DNA of 64,000 bases from an uncultured Ligilactobacillus sp. (GCA_944326135.1 CALVCU010000015.1:62001-126000), one strand, 5' to 3'; positions 28,610 through 38,421 are shown, counted from the stretch's first letter. The notes: generated by a model from the sequence alone, not told the origin. Program-made: numbers and translations.

Positions 28610-28645
28610 AATAAAGAGTTATGCTTTGATAGCATAACTCTTTAT
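28610..28645. terminator. Bidirectional intrinsic terminator
   Basis: AAAGAGTTATGCT pairs with AGCATAACTCTTT (28613-28643) between A- and T-runs, so it terminates both converging genes. Confidence 0.88.
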
Positions 28646-30064
28646 TTATTTTTTATGAATAAAGCCAAGTATTAGATTAAGACTTGTAGGTTTTAAAAGT
28701 AATAACATGATACCATAAATGATTACACCAACTAGTACTTCTATGCCTAAAGTAACAATATTAGTTGGAAGTTTAATATTCATAATAAATACAGGAATAA
28801 ACATTACAATTCCAGCAATAATATATTTGAAAGTATTTTGGAATAGTTTGGAAAGTTCCATTTCTTTACGGACGCACCATACTTGGTAACCAGTAACAAC
28901 TACTTCAGATAGAACAGTTGCCCACATTGCACCAGCTAACCCCCATAATTTAATAAATAGGAAGTTAGCAAATAGGTTAACAAAAGCCCCTAAGACAACT
29001 GATGTAGTGTATGGCTTGATTTGATTTGTAGGTACTAAGTATTGATCTCCAATTGTATTACTCCATGCAATTAATACAATAACAATTGATTCAATCATCA
29101 TAGCAGTACCAACTGGTTCGAAACCTTTTCCGTAGAAAAATGGTCCTAGATTTTTACTAATAGCAGCTACTCCAAACATCATTGCAAATGCTAAGACTGA
29201 AAGCATATCGAATGATTTATAAAGTAAATCAAAAACATTCTTCTTGTTGCCTTTAGAAAATGCAGCTGAAACATGCGGAATCATTACAGTTCCTAAAGAT
29301 GTTGCTAGTGATAGTACCATTTTAACTAAATTGTCAGAATTTTGATAGAATCCAGAGAATTTAGTTCCCATCATGACCCCAAGCATTGTCTTGTTTAATT
29401 GCAAATAAATGGAAGTTGCAATTTGTGGAAGAAATAGGCTTATTGTTGGAATAAAATGATGGAATATATTTATTGATTTAAGCTTTATAGGTACTAATAA
29501 ATGTTTTAGATGTGGCCATAGAGTTAGATTTCCAAAAATATTTGAAAACGCAATGATAAAAATGTATAAGCCAACATCACTAGGCTTTTTGACTAATGTA
29601 AAAACAAGAACGACAGATAGCAAACGTACAAAAGTATTTTTAATTACTGTTCGTTTAAAATCTTCAAGTCCCATATAAAGCCAAGAAACATCAAGAGCAA
29701 CGGCTATAATATTTATTGATTGAATCCATAAGAAGACCGTGTATCGATCATATACGTGTAAAAATATGACAAAAGCAATATATGCAATTAATGTGGTAAA
29801 CGTTTTAAGAAGTTGAATTTCCCAAAACGTTTGTGTCATTTTTTTACGATCATCTCGTACATAAGCAATTTCGCGGTTTCCATAAATTGAAATACCTAAA
29901 GTTGCAATTAATACAAAATATTGAATTATTGAGTTGGTATATGCATTATAACCAACCCCAGCAGGATGAAGGACACGACTGATATAAGGTGCCGTAATCA
30001 AAGGAACAATCAATGAAAGAATTTGATATCCTGCATTATAAAGGTAATTTTTAAGAACTTTCAT
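28646..30064 (-). CDS. Wzx-type oligosaccharide flippase (first copy)
   Basis: A 472-residue protein of the MATE/PST polysaccharide-transport superfamily with about twelve to fourteen spans. The opening NYLYNAGYQILSLIVPLITAPYISRVL, followed by GVGYNAYTNSIIQYF and GIYGNREIAY-type residues, is the usual start of Gram-positive Wzx proteins. It would flip undecaprenyl-diphosphate-linked repeat units to the outer face for polymerisation. GGTGG precedes the ATG. It is separated from the upstream glf gene by a terminator, so it has its own transcription. A second flippase of the same family lies at 48641-50194. Confidence 0.9.
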   Translation of the reverse strand: MKVLKNYLYNAGYQILSLIVPLITAPYISRVLHPAGVGYNAYTNSIIQYFVLIATLGISIYGNREIAYVRDDRKKMTQTFWEIQLLKTFTTLIAYIAFVIFLHVYDRYTVFLWIQSINIIAVALDVSWLYMGLEDFKRTVIKNTFVRLLSVVLVFTLVKKPSDVGLYIFIIAFSNIFGNLTLWPHLKHLLVPIKLKSINIFHHFIPTISLFLPQIATSIYLQLNKTMLGVMMGTKFSGFYQNSDNLVKMVLSLATSLGTVMIPHVSAAFSKGNKKNVFDLLYKSFDMLSVLAFAMMFGVAAISKNLGPFFYGKGFEPVGTAMMIESIVIVLIAWSNTIGDQYLVPTNQIKPYTTSVVLGAFVNLFANFLFIKLWGLAGAMWATVLSEVVVTGYQVWCVRKEMELSKLFQNTFKYIIAGIVMFIPVFIMNIKLPTNIVTLGIEVLVGVIIYGIMLLLLKPTSLNLILGFIHKK

Positions 30065-30133
30065 TTTTTACCACCATTAAATTAAATTACCAGTTTATTT
30101 TAGCATAAAATGCTTTAATTAAAACTTATAAAA

Positions 30134-30166
30134 TAAAGAAGGCTGTAAAAATACCGCCTTCTTCAT
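30134..30166 (-). terminator. Intrinsic terminator after glf
   Basis: On the minus strand GAAGGC and GCCTTC (about 30138-30143 and 30156-30161) form a stem round a T-rich loop, extended by AAGA/TCTT and followed by T-rich sequence. Confidence 0.7.
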
Positions 30167-30176
30167 TTAAATAGTT

Positions 30177-31289
30177 TTAGTGAAATTCTTGATCTACTGT
30201 TACCAATGCAGCACCAATTACTTGGTCCATGTTGTAGTAACGATATTGACCTAAACGACCACCGAAAATAACGTTATCAGCTTCTTTTTGTGCCAATTCA
30301 ACATATTGTTTGTATAATGAATTGTTCTTAGCATCGTTAATTGGGTAGTATGGTTCGTCACCACGGTGCCATGTTGCTGGGTATTCACGTGTAATAACAG
30401 TCTTGTCTTTGTCACCTTTACCAAATTCAAAGTGTTTGTGTTCAATGATACGAGTATAAGGTGTTTCTTTATCTGTATAGTTTACAACTGCATTACCTTG
30501 ATAGTTATCAACATCTAATTCTTCTGTTTCAAAACGAAGACTACGGTATTCTAATTCACCAAGTTTGTAATCAAAGAATTGATCAATCATACCTGTAAAG
30601 ACTACTTTGTCATAATCTTTTAAATATTCATCTTTCTTATCAAAGAAGTCTGTATTTGTTTCTACTGTGATATGATCATCAGCTAACATTTTTTCAACAA
30701 TTTGAGTGTAACCACCAATTGGAATACCTTGGTATGTATCGTTGAAGTAGTTATTATCATATGTAAAACGTACTGGTAAACGTTTGATAATAAATGGAGG
30801 TAATTCTTTAGCATCACGCCCCCATTGTTTTTCTGTATATTCTTTAACTAACTTCTTGTAAATATCTGTTCCAACTAATGAAATTGCTTGTTCTTCTAAG
30901 TTTTCTGGCTTCTTGCCATTTAAAACTGCACGTTGTTCATTAATTTTTTCTTCAGCTTCTTGTGGAGTAATTACGCCCCACAATTTGTTGAAGGTATTCA
31001 TATTAAATGGCATATTGTAGATTTCGCCATGGAAGTTAGCAATTGGACTATTTGTGTAACGATTAAATTCTGCAAATTGATTTACATAGTCCCAAATTTC
31101 TTTCTTAGATGTGTGGAAAATGTGTGCACCATATTGGTGAACTTGGATACCATCTACTTCTTTAGTGTAGATATTTCCTGCAATATGATCACGCTTTTCA
31201 ATGACATGTACTTCATGACCACGTTTAGCAGCTTCATGAGCAAATGTTGCACCGAATAATCCAGCACCAACCACTAAATATTTTGTCAT
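30177..31289 (-). CDS. glf: UDP-galactopyranose mutase
   Basis: A flavoenzyme of 370 residues that interconverts UDP-galactopyranose and UDP-galactofuranose, the donor for galactofuranose-containing glycans. It begins with the FAD-binding VVGAGLFGATFA, then HVIEKRDHIAGN, and has the family-typical HQYGAHIFHT with its conserved His, and NRYTNSP-like and YTEKQWG substrate-site segments. The ATG at 31289 has AAGGAGAAT upstream; the longer frame from 31337 adds residues with no ribosome site. Codon use is less AT-biased than in the neighbouring glycosyltransferases. The product would feed the GlfT2-like transferases at 32993, 45752 and 46719. Confidence 0.96.
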   Translation of the reverse strand: MTKYLVVGAGLFGATFAHEAAKRGHEVHVIEKRDHIAGNIYTKEVDGIQVHQYGAHIFHTSKKEIWDYVNQFAEFNRYTNSPIANFHGEIYNMPFNMNTFNKLWGVITPQEAEEKINEQRAVLNGKKPENLEEQAISLVGTDIYKKLVKEYTEKQWGRDAKELPPFIIKRLPVRFTYDNNYFNDTYQGIPIGGYTQIVEKMLADDHITVETNTDFFDKKDEYLKDYDKVVFTGMIDQFFDYKLGELEYRSLRFETEELDVDNYQGNAVVNYTDKETPYTRIIEHKHFEFGKGDKDKTVITREYPATWHRGDEPYYPINDAKNNSLYKQYVELAQKEADNVIFGGRLGQYRYYNMDQVIGAALVTVDQEFH

Positions 31290-31520
31290 TATACTGATTC
31301 TCCTTAATATATTTATACTTGTCCAGTATAAACCCATTTTAGTAAATATCTTATTATTAAGCTATTTTTTTTGTCAAGCAAATTAATAAACTTTAGTTAA
31401 TTCTTGTTATTTAAATTAAGATTACTAGATATACGACTGATATATTAAGGAAAGTTTGCTATAAATACTACAATGTATTAAAATATCATAGATACTATAT
31501 TTAAGTAAGGAGCATTTCCT

Positions 31521-32297
31521 TTGAAAACAGAAATATATGTGGTAACTCATAAAATGGCTAGAATGCCACAAGATAAAATGTATATTCCAGTTCAAGTTGG
31601 CTTTAATGACAAGAACTTTGAAAATTATGAGCGTGATAATACAGGAGATAATATTTCAGATAAAAATGCATCATATTGTGAATTAACAGCTCAATATTGG
31701 GCTGCTAAAAATAGAGATGCAGATGTTAAAGGATTAGTTCATTATCGGAGATTGTTTACAAATGGACATTCTGATTTCTTTAAATCGGTAGATCAAAAAT
31801 GGAAAGATGTAATGACACAAGAGACAGTTACAAAGTTAATGAATCAATATGACATGATTCTTCCTAAGAAGAGAAATTATTATATTGAAACATTATGGTC
31901 GCATTATGAACATTCTCATCATATTGAGGGCTTGGAAGTAACAAGAAATGTAATTAGCGAACTTTATCCAGAATATTTAAAAATATTTGATAAACATATG
32001 AAAGAAAAAAAGGCTCATATGTTTAATATTTTTATTGCTAAAAGTCAATTATTTAATGACTATACAGATTGGTTAATGGATATTTTAAATGAAGTTGAGC
32101 AAAGAGTCGATATCTCAAATTATAGTAAGAGTGAACAAAGAATCTTTGGATATATTAGTGAATTATTAATTGATGTTTGGGTTGAATATAACCAAATTAA
32201 TTATACTGAAATGCCAGTTATGTTTATGGGAAATCAACATTGGATAAAGAAAATCACTAACTTTTTAGCAAGAAAGGTCAAAGGGAGAAAGGAATAG
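31521..32297 (+). CDS. DUF4422 glycosyltransferase
   Basis: A 258-residue soluble protein of the DUF4422 capsule/EPS glycosyltransferase family. Characteristic segments are the early EIYVVTHK, the NASYCELTAQYWAAKN block, GLVHYRRLF, and the late HMFNIFIAKSQLFNDYTDWLMDIL with RIFGYISE. Members sit in polysaccharide clusters and are thought to transfer hexoses, some galactofuranose; the donor here is unknown. The start is TTG at 31521, eight bases after AAGGAG. It heads a co-directional group (31.5-34.9 kb) that includes a priming transferase and a GlfT2-like enzyme, and diverges from glf across a 230-base gap in which I see no further gene. Confidence 0.82.
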   Translation: MKTEIYVVTHKMARMPQDKMYIPVQVGFNDKNFENYERDNTGDNISDKNASYCELTAQYWAAKNRDADVKGLVHYRRLFTNGHSDFFKSVDQKWKDVMTQETVTKLMNQYDMILPKKRNYYIETLWSHYEHSHHIEGLEVTRNVISELYPEYLKIFDKHMKEKKAHMFNIFIAKSQLFNDYTDWLMDILNEVEQRVDISNYSKSEQRIFGYISELLIDVWVEYNQINYTEMPVMFMGNQHWIKKITNFLARKVKGRKE

Positions 32298-32318
32298 TTA
32301 TTTTTGAGGTAATTTCAA

Positions 32319-32972
32319 ATGGAAAAAAATGGGAAAATATTTATTAATAAGGAAAAAGTTAATAAACAATATTTTTATCGGACTTGCAAAAGAATTTTTG
32401 ATATAGTTGCGAGTTTGTTAGGTTTAATTCTTTTAAGTCCTGTTTTTCTAATTGTTGCCATTGCTATTAAGTTAGATGATGGGGGACCTGTATTTTATAA
32501 TCAGAGTCGTATTGGAAAAGATGGAAAGAAATTTAAAATGTTTAAATTTCGCTCGATGAAAGTAAATGCAGATAAAGAAATTGACAAGTTGCAACAACAA
32601 AATGAAGTTAAAGGTGCAATGTTTAAAATGAAGAATGATCCTCGGATTACAAAAGTCGGAAGATTCATTCGAAAAACAAGTATTGATGAATTTCCACAAT
32701 TGCTAAATGTCTTATTAGGTGAAATGAGTATTGTTGGACCACGACCACCTTTGCCAAGAGAAGTTGCTAAATATACTGACTATGACAAACAAAGACTTTT
32801 TGTTTGTCCAGGATGCACAGGTCTATGGCAAGTTACATTGCGGAATAGTGTTGGCTTTGATGAAATGGTTAATATTGATTTGTATTATATTAAGCATCGA
32901 AGTTTATGGCTAGATTTAAAAATTATGATAAAGACTATTAAAGTTATTTTTGTGCCTAATACTGCATATTAA
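32319..32972 (+). CDS. Priming sugar-phosphate transferase (first copy)
   Basis: A bacterial sugar transferase of 217 residues. It puts the first sugar-phosphate of a repeat unit onto undecaprenyl phosphate. One N-terminal hydrophobic hairpin (IFDIVASLLGLILLSPVFLIVAIAI) is followed by the conserved GPVFYNQSRIGKDGKKFKMFKFRSM, SIDEFPQLLNVLLGEMSIVGPRPPLP and the final GLWQV block. This is the short form lacking the five-span N-terminal domain of WbaP. The sugar (glucose, galactose or an N-acetylated hexosamine) cannot be told. A second, longer homologue occurs at 42948-43685, pointing to two assembly pathways. Confidence 0.92.
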   Translation: MEKNGKIFINKEKVNKQYFYRTCKRIFDIVASLLGLILLSPVFLIVAIAIKLDDGGPVFYNQSRIGKDGKKFKMFKFRSMKVNADKEIDKLQQQNEVKGAMFKMKNDPRITKVGRFIRKTSIDEFPQLLNVLLGEMSIVGPRPPLPREVAKYTDYDKQRLFVCPGCTGLWQVTLRNSVGFDEMVNIDLYYIKHRSLWLDLKIMIKTIKVIFVPNTAY

Positions 32973-32992
32973 AGAGATAGGGAGATTTATTT

Positions 32993-33919
32993 ATGAACTA
33001 TGCTAGTGTAATTGTTACATATAATCGGAAAAGTCTTCTACCACAGGCAATTGATAGTGTTTTAAATCAAACTGTTTCTCCTGGTAAAGTGATTGTAGTT
33101 GATAATGCATCAACTGATGGTACAGATACTTTAATGAAGGATAAGTACAATGATAATCAAAAGGTAGAATATATTCGACTTTCAGAAAATGGTGGAGGAT
33201 CAGCAGGTTTTTATTCTGGATTGCAGGCAGCAATTAAAGAAGATGTAGATTGGATTTCTGTATCAGATGATGATGCTATTTATGAAAAAGATTATTTTGA
33301 AAAAATTGCAAAACAAATCAAAGAAAATCCAGATGTAAAGACATTTGCAGGGACAGTTTACAATAATGATGAAATTGAAACGTTGCATCGGAGAAGAATA
33401 AAAAATTGGAATATTATAAGTGAAGAAGAAATTTCTGTAGATGAATATCGACACAATTTTTATTGCGATTTAGTGACATTTGTAGGTGTCGTTTTTAATA
33501 AAAATCTAATTAAAAAAGTGGGATTACCAGAGAAAGATTATTTCATTTGGTATGATGATACAGAATATTCTTTAAGAGTTAGAAAACACACAAAGATTTT
33601 GAATGTATCTGATGCCAAGATATTTCATAAGGTGAACAGTAGTAAAGTTCAAGGTTGGCAACCTAATTGGCGTGAATATTATGGAATGCGCAATAAGATT
33701 CAAACAATTAAGAAACATGGCCATCCATATCTTTTGGCAAGAGCATATATTTATTTATTCTTTGTTAAAAAGATGGTAGGAAATACTGTTAAAAGTGAGC
33801 GCAAAGGCTATCGTCGTTACATGTACCGTTCGTTTATTGATGGATTTAACGACGGAATACATGATCGTTTAGGTAAAAATAATCGATATTTACCCTCAGT
33901 AAAAATTGAAAAAGATTAG
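32993..33919 (+). CDS. GlfT2-like GT2 glycosyltransferase (galactofuranosyltransferase type)
   Basis: A 308-residue GT-A enzyme. SVIVTYNRKSLLPQAIDSVLNQT and VDNASTDGT form the nucleotide-binding part, SENGGGSAGFYSGL is the glycine-rich segment seen in GlfT2-like enzymes, and the metal-binding SDDDA motif follows (near residue 93). YFIWYDDTEYSLR is the typical acceptor-side acidic motif. With glf next door the likely donor is UDP-galactofuranose; this is inference. AGGGAGA precedes the ATG. Two further paralogues lie at 45752 and 46719. Confidence 0.85.
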   Translation: MNYASVIVTYNRKSLLPQAIDSVLNQTVSPGKVIVVDNASTDGTDTLMKDKYNDNQKVEYIRLSENGGGSAGFYSGLQAAIKEDVDWISVSDDDAIYEKDYFEKIAKQIKENPDVKTFAGTVYNNDEIETLHRRRIKNWNIISEEEISVDEYRHNFYCDLVTFVGVVFNKNLIKKVGLPEKDYFIWYDDTEYSLRVRKHTKILNVSDAKIFHKVNSSKVQGWQPNWREYYGMRNKIQTIKKHGHPYLLARAYIYLFFVKKMVGNTVKSERKGYRRYMYRSFIDGFNDGIHDRLGKNNRYLPSVKIEKD

Positions 33920-33935
33920 TATAGGAGAGTTTAAA

Positions 33936-34868
33936 TTGAGTTTAAAAACAAGTGTACAAAATGGGCTTGATAATTTCTTCCATTTTGCTTTTAGAAGTAA
34001 CCCAACTACTAAAAATTTCCAATTCAAAAATCGTGCTAAGAATTCAGATAAATTATTATTAATTCTTGCTGGTTATAAGGAACATTTATGGAATGATGTT
34101 TTTGAGCGTATTCAAAAATTCACTCCCGAAGATTTTGATGTATGTATTATTTCTAGTGGAGTATATAGTGATCGTTTAGATGAAATTGCAACTGAAAATG
34201 ATTGGTCATATTTAAGTTGCAAACGAAATAATATTAATCTAACACAAAATACCGCTATTGATTTATTTCCTAAAGCTAAAGTAATTGTGAAAATGGATGA
34301 AGATATCTTTTTGACTGATGGAGCAATTGAAAAAATGGTAAAACATTACGACCAATGGCAGAAAGATTCTGATTATAAGGTTGGGGTAGTTTCACCATTA
34401 ATTAACGTAAATGGATATGCATATTTAAAAGTATTGAAAAAGTTTAATGCAGTTGATGAATATGCTAAAAGATTTGGTCAGCCTAGATATTATGGGCGTT
34501 TCCAGCCAATTGAAGAATCAGCAGAAGCAGCTAAATTTATGTGGGGTGCAGAAGATATATTGCCTAAGTTAGATGAGATGAACTTAGAATTTAACAAAGA
34601 TGAAGGCAAATATTCTGCAATCCCAGTACGTTTATCAATTGGATGTTTTGTAATGTCACGTGACTATTGGAATGAAATGGGAATGTTCCCAGTTCATCGC
34701 TTATGTAGTGATTTTGCTCGTGATGAAGAAACAATCAATCAAAATGCAACTATTTTATCTGAAGCAATGATAATGGATGAGAGTACAATTGTTGGTCATT
34801 TAGGTTTTGGTAATCAAACAAAAGAAATGATGCAATTTTATGATGATCATCAAGAATATTTTAAATAA
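33936..34868 (+). CDS. Probable glycosyltransferase of unknown specificity
   Basis: A 310-residue soluble protein with a GT-A look. KLLLILAGYKEHLWNDVFERI opens the first Rossmann strand, and KAKVIVKMDEDIFLTDGAIEKM has the acidic DED typical of metal-dependent transferases. The second half (PVRLSIGCFVMSRDYWNEMGMFPVHRLCSDFARDEETIN) resembles acceptor-side motifs of GT2 enzymes. I do not recognise a named family. The start TTG at 33936 has TAGGAGAG about eight bases upstream; a TTG at 33906 would overlap the preceding gene without a ribosome site. It ends at a strong bidirectional terminator. Confidence 0.65.
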   Translation: MSLKTSVQNGLDNFFHFAFRSNPTTKNFQFKNRAKNSDKLLLILAGYKEHLWNDVFERIQKFTPEDFDVCIISSGVYSDRLDEIATENDWSYLSCKRNNINLTQNTAIDLFPKAKVIVKMDEDIFLTDGAIEKMVKHYDQWQKDSDYKVGVVSPLINVNGYAYLKVLKKFNAVDEYAKRFGQPRYYGRFQPIEESAEAAKFMWGAEDILPKLDEMNLEFNKDEGKYSAIPVRLSIGCFVMSRDYWNEMGMFPVHRLCSDFARDEETINQNATILSEAMIMDESTIVGHLGFGNQTKEMMQFYDDHQEYFK

Positions 34869-34904
34869 AAAAAGAATGTGATTTAATTATCACATTCTTT
34901 TTTT
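34868..34904. terminator. Bidirectional intrinsic terminator
   Basis: AAAAAAAGAATGTGAT pairs with ATCACATTCTTTTTTT (34869-34902) between converging glycosyltransferase genes. Confidence 0.9.
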
Positions 34905-35946
34905 ATTTAATAAGAATTTCACTAAAAACTTTATCTAAGTTGTTAAAATAGTTTTCACTGTAGAAATTACTAATTGAATTTGCAATTTTAATAGGATCAC
35001 TTGTTAATTCTTTTATTTTATTAATTTGTTCAGCAAGCTTATCAGTATTTCCTTGTGGATAGCTTAATCCATTTATGTTTTCTTTGACTACATCATCATA
35101 ACCGGCAAAGTCTGCAGAAATCACTGGAATTCCACGTGAAATAGCCTCTAGAAATACCATAGGCAAACCTTCAAATTTAGAAGTTAACACAATTGCAAGT
35201 GTTTTATTTTCAATTAACGCCCAAGGGTCTTTTTGCCACCCATACCAAGTAACTCTTTCTGATAGGCCTTCTTTAGCAATATAATCTTTAACAATTTGAT
35301 CATTTTTTTCAGTTCCAATTACTGACAAATGCATATCATTGGCCTTTTTTAAACCATCAATTAACTCTTTAAGATTTTTTTGACCATTGAATTGGGTTCG
35401 ACCAATATATGTAATTTCATTTGTTAATTGATCAGTATTGCGAACATGGTTACGTTCAATTGGATTATAGATTAATTTAATTTTTTCTTCTGGAGCACCA
35501 ATTTGGATCAATTGTTCTTTGATTTTTGATGCAATTGCTAAATGATAATCTGCAAAAAGAATGTTTTTAGGATCAAACATGTTTTGATCAAATAATGAAT
35601 AGTGGATCCATGAAACGATTCGATATTTTTTATGGAGCACCTTTCGGATTGTAGCTGCTACCCTAATCATATTTGCCCCAAGCATTACTAAGTTTTCATC
35701 GTTTTTGGTATTAATAAATGTTTTGATGAAGAATAACCTTTTACTTAATTTATCATCATGAGAAGGAATTTTAACATTAACGTTTTTATCAATTGAATTA
35801 AGCCAATTATCATTTTCCGGCTTAGTCGTTAAAGTTAAAGTTAAAGTTAATTCATGCTCTTGAGCATAGTGATTTAAAATTTTAGTTAAAACTGTTTCTG
35901 TGCCGCCATTACCACTTGCAGGAGGACAAATAAAATTAATTTTCAT
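34903..35946 (-). CDS. GT4 glycosyltransferase
   Basis: A 347-residue GT-B enzyme of family GT4. The N-terminal domain starts INFICPPASGNGGTETVLTKIL (glycine-rich acceptor loop). The C-terminal domain carries ITYIGRTQFNGQKNLKELIDGL and the donor-site SKFEGLPMVFLEAISRGIPVISAD with the conserved Glu-x7-Glu pair. It transfers a sugar from a nucleotide donor with retention of configuration. The ATG at 35946 overlaps the end of the upstream polymerase by 11 bases, so the two are coupled. A short TLTLTLTT stretch is encoded by a hexanucleotide repeat at 35828-35850. Confidence 0.87.
   Translation of the reverse strand: MKINFICPPASGNGGTETVLTKILNHYAQEHELTLTLTLTTKPENDNWLNSIDKNVNVKIPSHDDKLSKRLFFIKTFINTKNDENLVMLGANMIRVAATIRKVLHKKYRIVSWIHYSLFDQNMFDPKNILFADYHLAIASKIKEQLIQIGAPEEKIKLIYNPIERNHVRNTDQLTNEITYIGRTQFNGQKNLKELIDGLKKANDMHLSVIGTEKNDQIVKDYIAKEGLSERVTWYGWQKDPWALIENKTLAIVLTSKFEGLPMVFLEAISRGIPVISADFAGYDDVVKENINGLSYPQGNTDKLAEQINKIKELTSDPIKIANSISNFYSENYFNNLDKVFSEILIK
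35828..35850 (+). repeat. Hexanucleotide tandem repeat (GTTAAA)n
   Basis: Almost four units of GTTAAA (plus-strand sense) lie inside the GT4 gene and encode a Thr-Leu alternation. Unit changes would keep the reading frame. Confidence 0.7.
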
Positions 35947-37156
35947 TAAAAATACACTTCTCTCGTTTAATTTGATTTGCGTTTGGAACTTTAGCAAATA
36001 ATGCAAGAATTATAAAGTTATAACAGCTTTCCCAGAAGTGTTGATCAATTCCACCACTGATAATGAATAAAAGAAAACATAATTCTAAATAAAAAATTGG
36101 TTTAACATGCAAAATTTTATTTAAAGCAAATACAATTAAAATAAAAATGAATATTAATGGAATTCCATACATTAAAGGAATTCTAAAGTAGATGGAATCA
36201 ATATAAAATAATCCAGCACCTGGTTGTGGTATATATTGACCTAAGAAAGCAAGCTTAAACTCACTAATTGCTTCAGCTTCATATGCTAGACGGCCTGAAA
36301 GAAGTTTATTGAAAATTTGCATTATTGCATTATGAGGAATGAATTTATATAAAAATCCCAGTAGAAGAATAATTCCAATATATCCAAAGCAAATGATATT
36401 GATTAATTTAAATGAAATTTTTTCCATTACTTTACTAATTGGTTTATAACACATTACAACCATGATTAATAATGCCATTAAAGCTAAATCTAATCTTGTA
36501 TCAGTAGAGATATATGTCCAAATAGTAATTGCAATTAAAGAAATATATTCAGGTAAATTTAATTTGAATTTTCTTAATGCAGCATAAGCCATAATGATAG
36601 AAAGCATTCGTGCAGCAAGGTTAGTAGGATAGATTGCACCAAATGCAAATCGTATAACAGGGGAAGTATCAGAACGAGTTCCTTTATAATTTGGAATGAT
36701 GCCACCAAACGCAAGAGCCATACTTATAAATGTTCCAACAATATTAACAAATAAGAAAACTTTGATGATTTTATCATAGTCAACGTTTTTTGCACCATAA
36801 ATTAATATTCCAAAATAAAAAATATTAAAGTTTGCGGCATTTTGTCCCATAGCAAATAGCACACATTCAAGTAATGCAAAAATAATTAAGTCATTAATTG
36901 AATTATTATCAAACAGTACTATTTTAAATAACACAATCGCACTTGGGATTAAAGCAAACAAGTAAATATCATGCTGTGAGAAAACATATCCTGGCATGTC
37001 AGTACTTTTGATAAATGTTGAAAAAATATAGACAGCTAAACAAACTAAATAAATGTTATTTATTAAGTTAGGATATTTATCTTTAACTTTTTTATTTAAT
37101 TTAGAACGAATTTCTAATAAATGTTGAAGTGAAATTCGATTAGAAATTGAATCCAT
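35936..37156 (-). CDS. Wzy-like polysaccharide polymerase (first copy)
   Basis: A 406-residue membrane protein with about eleven hydrophobic segments and one longer extracellular loop (around GGIIPNYKGTRSDTSPVIRFAFG), the usual layout of Wzy polymerases that join repeat units on the outer face of the membrane. Sequence similarity between Wzy proteins is low, so the call rests on topology, size and context. The ATG at 37156 has AAGGAGAATT upstream. It and the GT4 gene form a two-gene minus-strand unit. Confidence 0.72.
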   Translation of the reverse strand: MDSISNRISLQHLLEIRSKLNKKVKDKYPNLINNIYLVCLAVYIFSTFIKSTDMPGYVFSQHDIYLFALIPSAIVLFKIVLFDNNSINDLIIFALLECVLFAMGQNAANFNIFYFGILIYGAKNVDYDKIIKVFLFVNIVGTFISMALAFGGIIPNYKGTRSDTSPVIRFAFGAIYPTNLAARMLSIIMAYAALRKFKLNLPEYISLIAITIWTYISTDTRLDLALMALLIMVVMCYKPISKVMEKISFKLINIICFGYIGIILLLGFLYKFIPHNAIMQIFNKLLSGRLAYEAEAISEFKLAFLGQYIPQPGAGLFYIDSIYFRIPLMYGIPLIFIFILIVFALNKILHVKPIFYLELCFLLFIISGGIDQHFWESCYNFIILALFAKVPNANQIKREKCIFNEN

Positions 37157-37341
37157 AACATAATTCTCCTTGAATAAATAATAAGTTTTAAACAAACATA
37201 ATAATTATATCAGAATATGCATTAAGATATTTAAAATAATTGTTAGTATAAATATAAAAGAACATTGTTGACTTTAGAATACAAATAAAGTAATTTATTT
37301 TAAAGAATTAAATGACTTTGATAATGTTAAAGGGGATTTTT

Positions 37342-38340
37342 ATGGAAGAAAAGTTAGTTAGCGTAATTGTTCCAGTATATAATGTTGAAAAATATTTAAA
37401 ACGTTGTGTAGATTCAATCACTCAGCAAGCATATTCTAATTTAGAAATTGTTTTGGTGGATGATGGCTCAACTGATAACTCTGGTGCAATTGCTGATGAA
37501 TGTGCTCAAAATGATAATCGAATCAAGGTAATTCACCAAGAAAATCAAGGAGTTTCGGTTGCACGCAACAAAGGCATGATTGAAACAACTGGTGAATATA
37601 TCATCTTTGTTGATGGTGATGATATCCTTCTTCCAGGAATGAGTGATTTCTTACAAAACGAGCAATGTGCTGATTTGTCAGTATTAAGTTTCGAAATTGG
37701 TAAGGATGCACGTAAGGTTATGTCAGATCAACATTTTAATGCTGATCAAGTACAACAAGCTCAAATTATGATGCTTGAAAATCCTACACAATATATGACT
37801 GTATGGGGCAAGATTTTCAAACGTGAACTTATCAAAGAACACCATCTCCGTTTTAATTCAGAATTGCGTGTTGCGGAAGATGGCGATTTTATGTTGGGTT
37901 ATATGTTAGCTTGTCAAGAAATTACTTTCTCAATGCATGTAGGTTATCACTATTCAAATGATACTGAGTCAGTAATGACTAACTTTGATAACGATAAGGT
38001 ACGTGATTATACAAACGCTATGTTGGTTTCACAGGCTAAGATCAAAGATGCACCAACGCCAATCAAAAAAGCATTTGCAGTCTATGTGCTTATGCATTTG
38101 AATGTGATGATGGTCCATCAAACATTTGCCAGTGCAAATCCGTTAAAATATAGCGTAAAAATTGCAGAATTGAAAAAAGTAGTTAAGATGCCAATTTTTA
38201 GTGAATCGTTACATGCAATCAAGTTGAGTGATTGTCATGGGATGCGGATGCTACCAATTATTTTAATTAAATGGCATGCTTATCACCTTGCTTCAATTTT
38301 ATTTAAGGTACGAGCAAAACAAAATGAAAGTAAAATGTAA
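37342..38340 (+). CDS. GT2 glycosyltransferase (capsular/EPS type)
   Basis: A 332-residue GT-A enzyme. It opens with VSVIVPVYNVEKYLKRCVDSITQQ, VDDGSTDNSG and the ARNKGM segment, with the DXD-type FVDGDDIL near residue 95 and the acceptor motif WGKIFKRELI and AEDGDF near 150-180. Family GT2 enzymes invert at the anomeric carbon. Donor and acceptor are unknown. AAAGGGGA precedes the ATG at 37342. It is a single-gene unit flanked by the divergent polymerase unit and its own terminator. Confidence 0.88.
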   Translation: MEEKLVSVIVPVYNVEKYLKRCVDSITQQAYSNLEIVLVDDGSTDNSGAIADECAQNDNRIKVIHQENQGVSVARNKGMIETTGEYIIFVDGDDILLPGMSDFLQNEQCADLSVLSFEIGKDARKVMSDQHFNADQVQQAQIMMLENPTQYMTVWGKIFKRELIKEHHLRFNSELRVAEDGDFMLGYMLACQEITFSMHVGYHYSNDTESVMTNFDNDKVRDYTNAMLVSQAKIKDAPTPIKKAFAVYVLMHLNVMMVHQTFASANPLKYSVKIAELKKVVKMPIFSESLHAIKLSDCHGMRMLPIILIKWHAYHLASILFKVRAKQNESKM

Positions 38341-38374
38341 AAAGAAGAGATCGTTTTGATCTCTTCTTTTTTTA
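38341..38374 (+). terminator. Intrinsic terminator before the long polysaccharide operon
   Basis: AAGAAGAGATC pairs with GATCTCTTCTT (38343-38369, loop GTTTT), followed by TTTTT. Confidence 0.88.
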
Positions 38375-38421
38375 ATTAATTATAAAAAAGTTAATGTTTA
38401 AGCTAAAAATTGATTTATATA

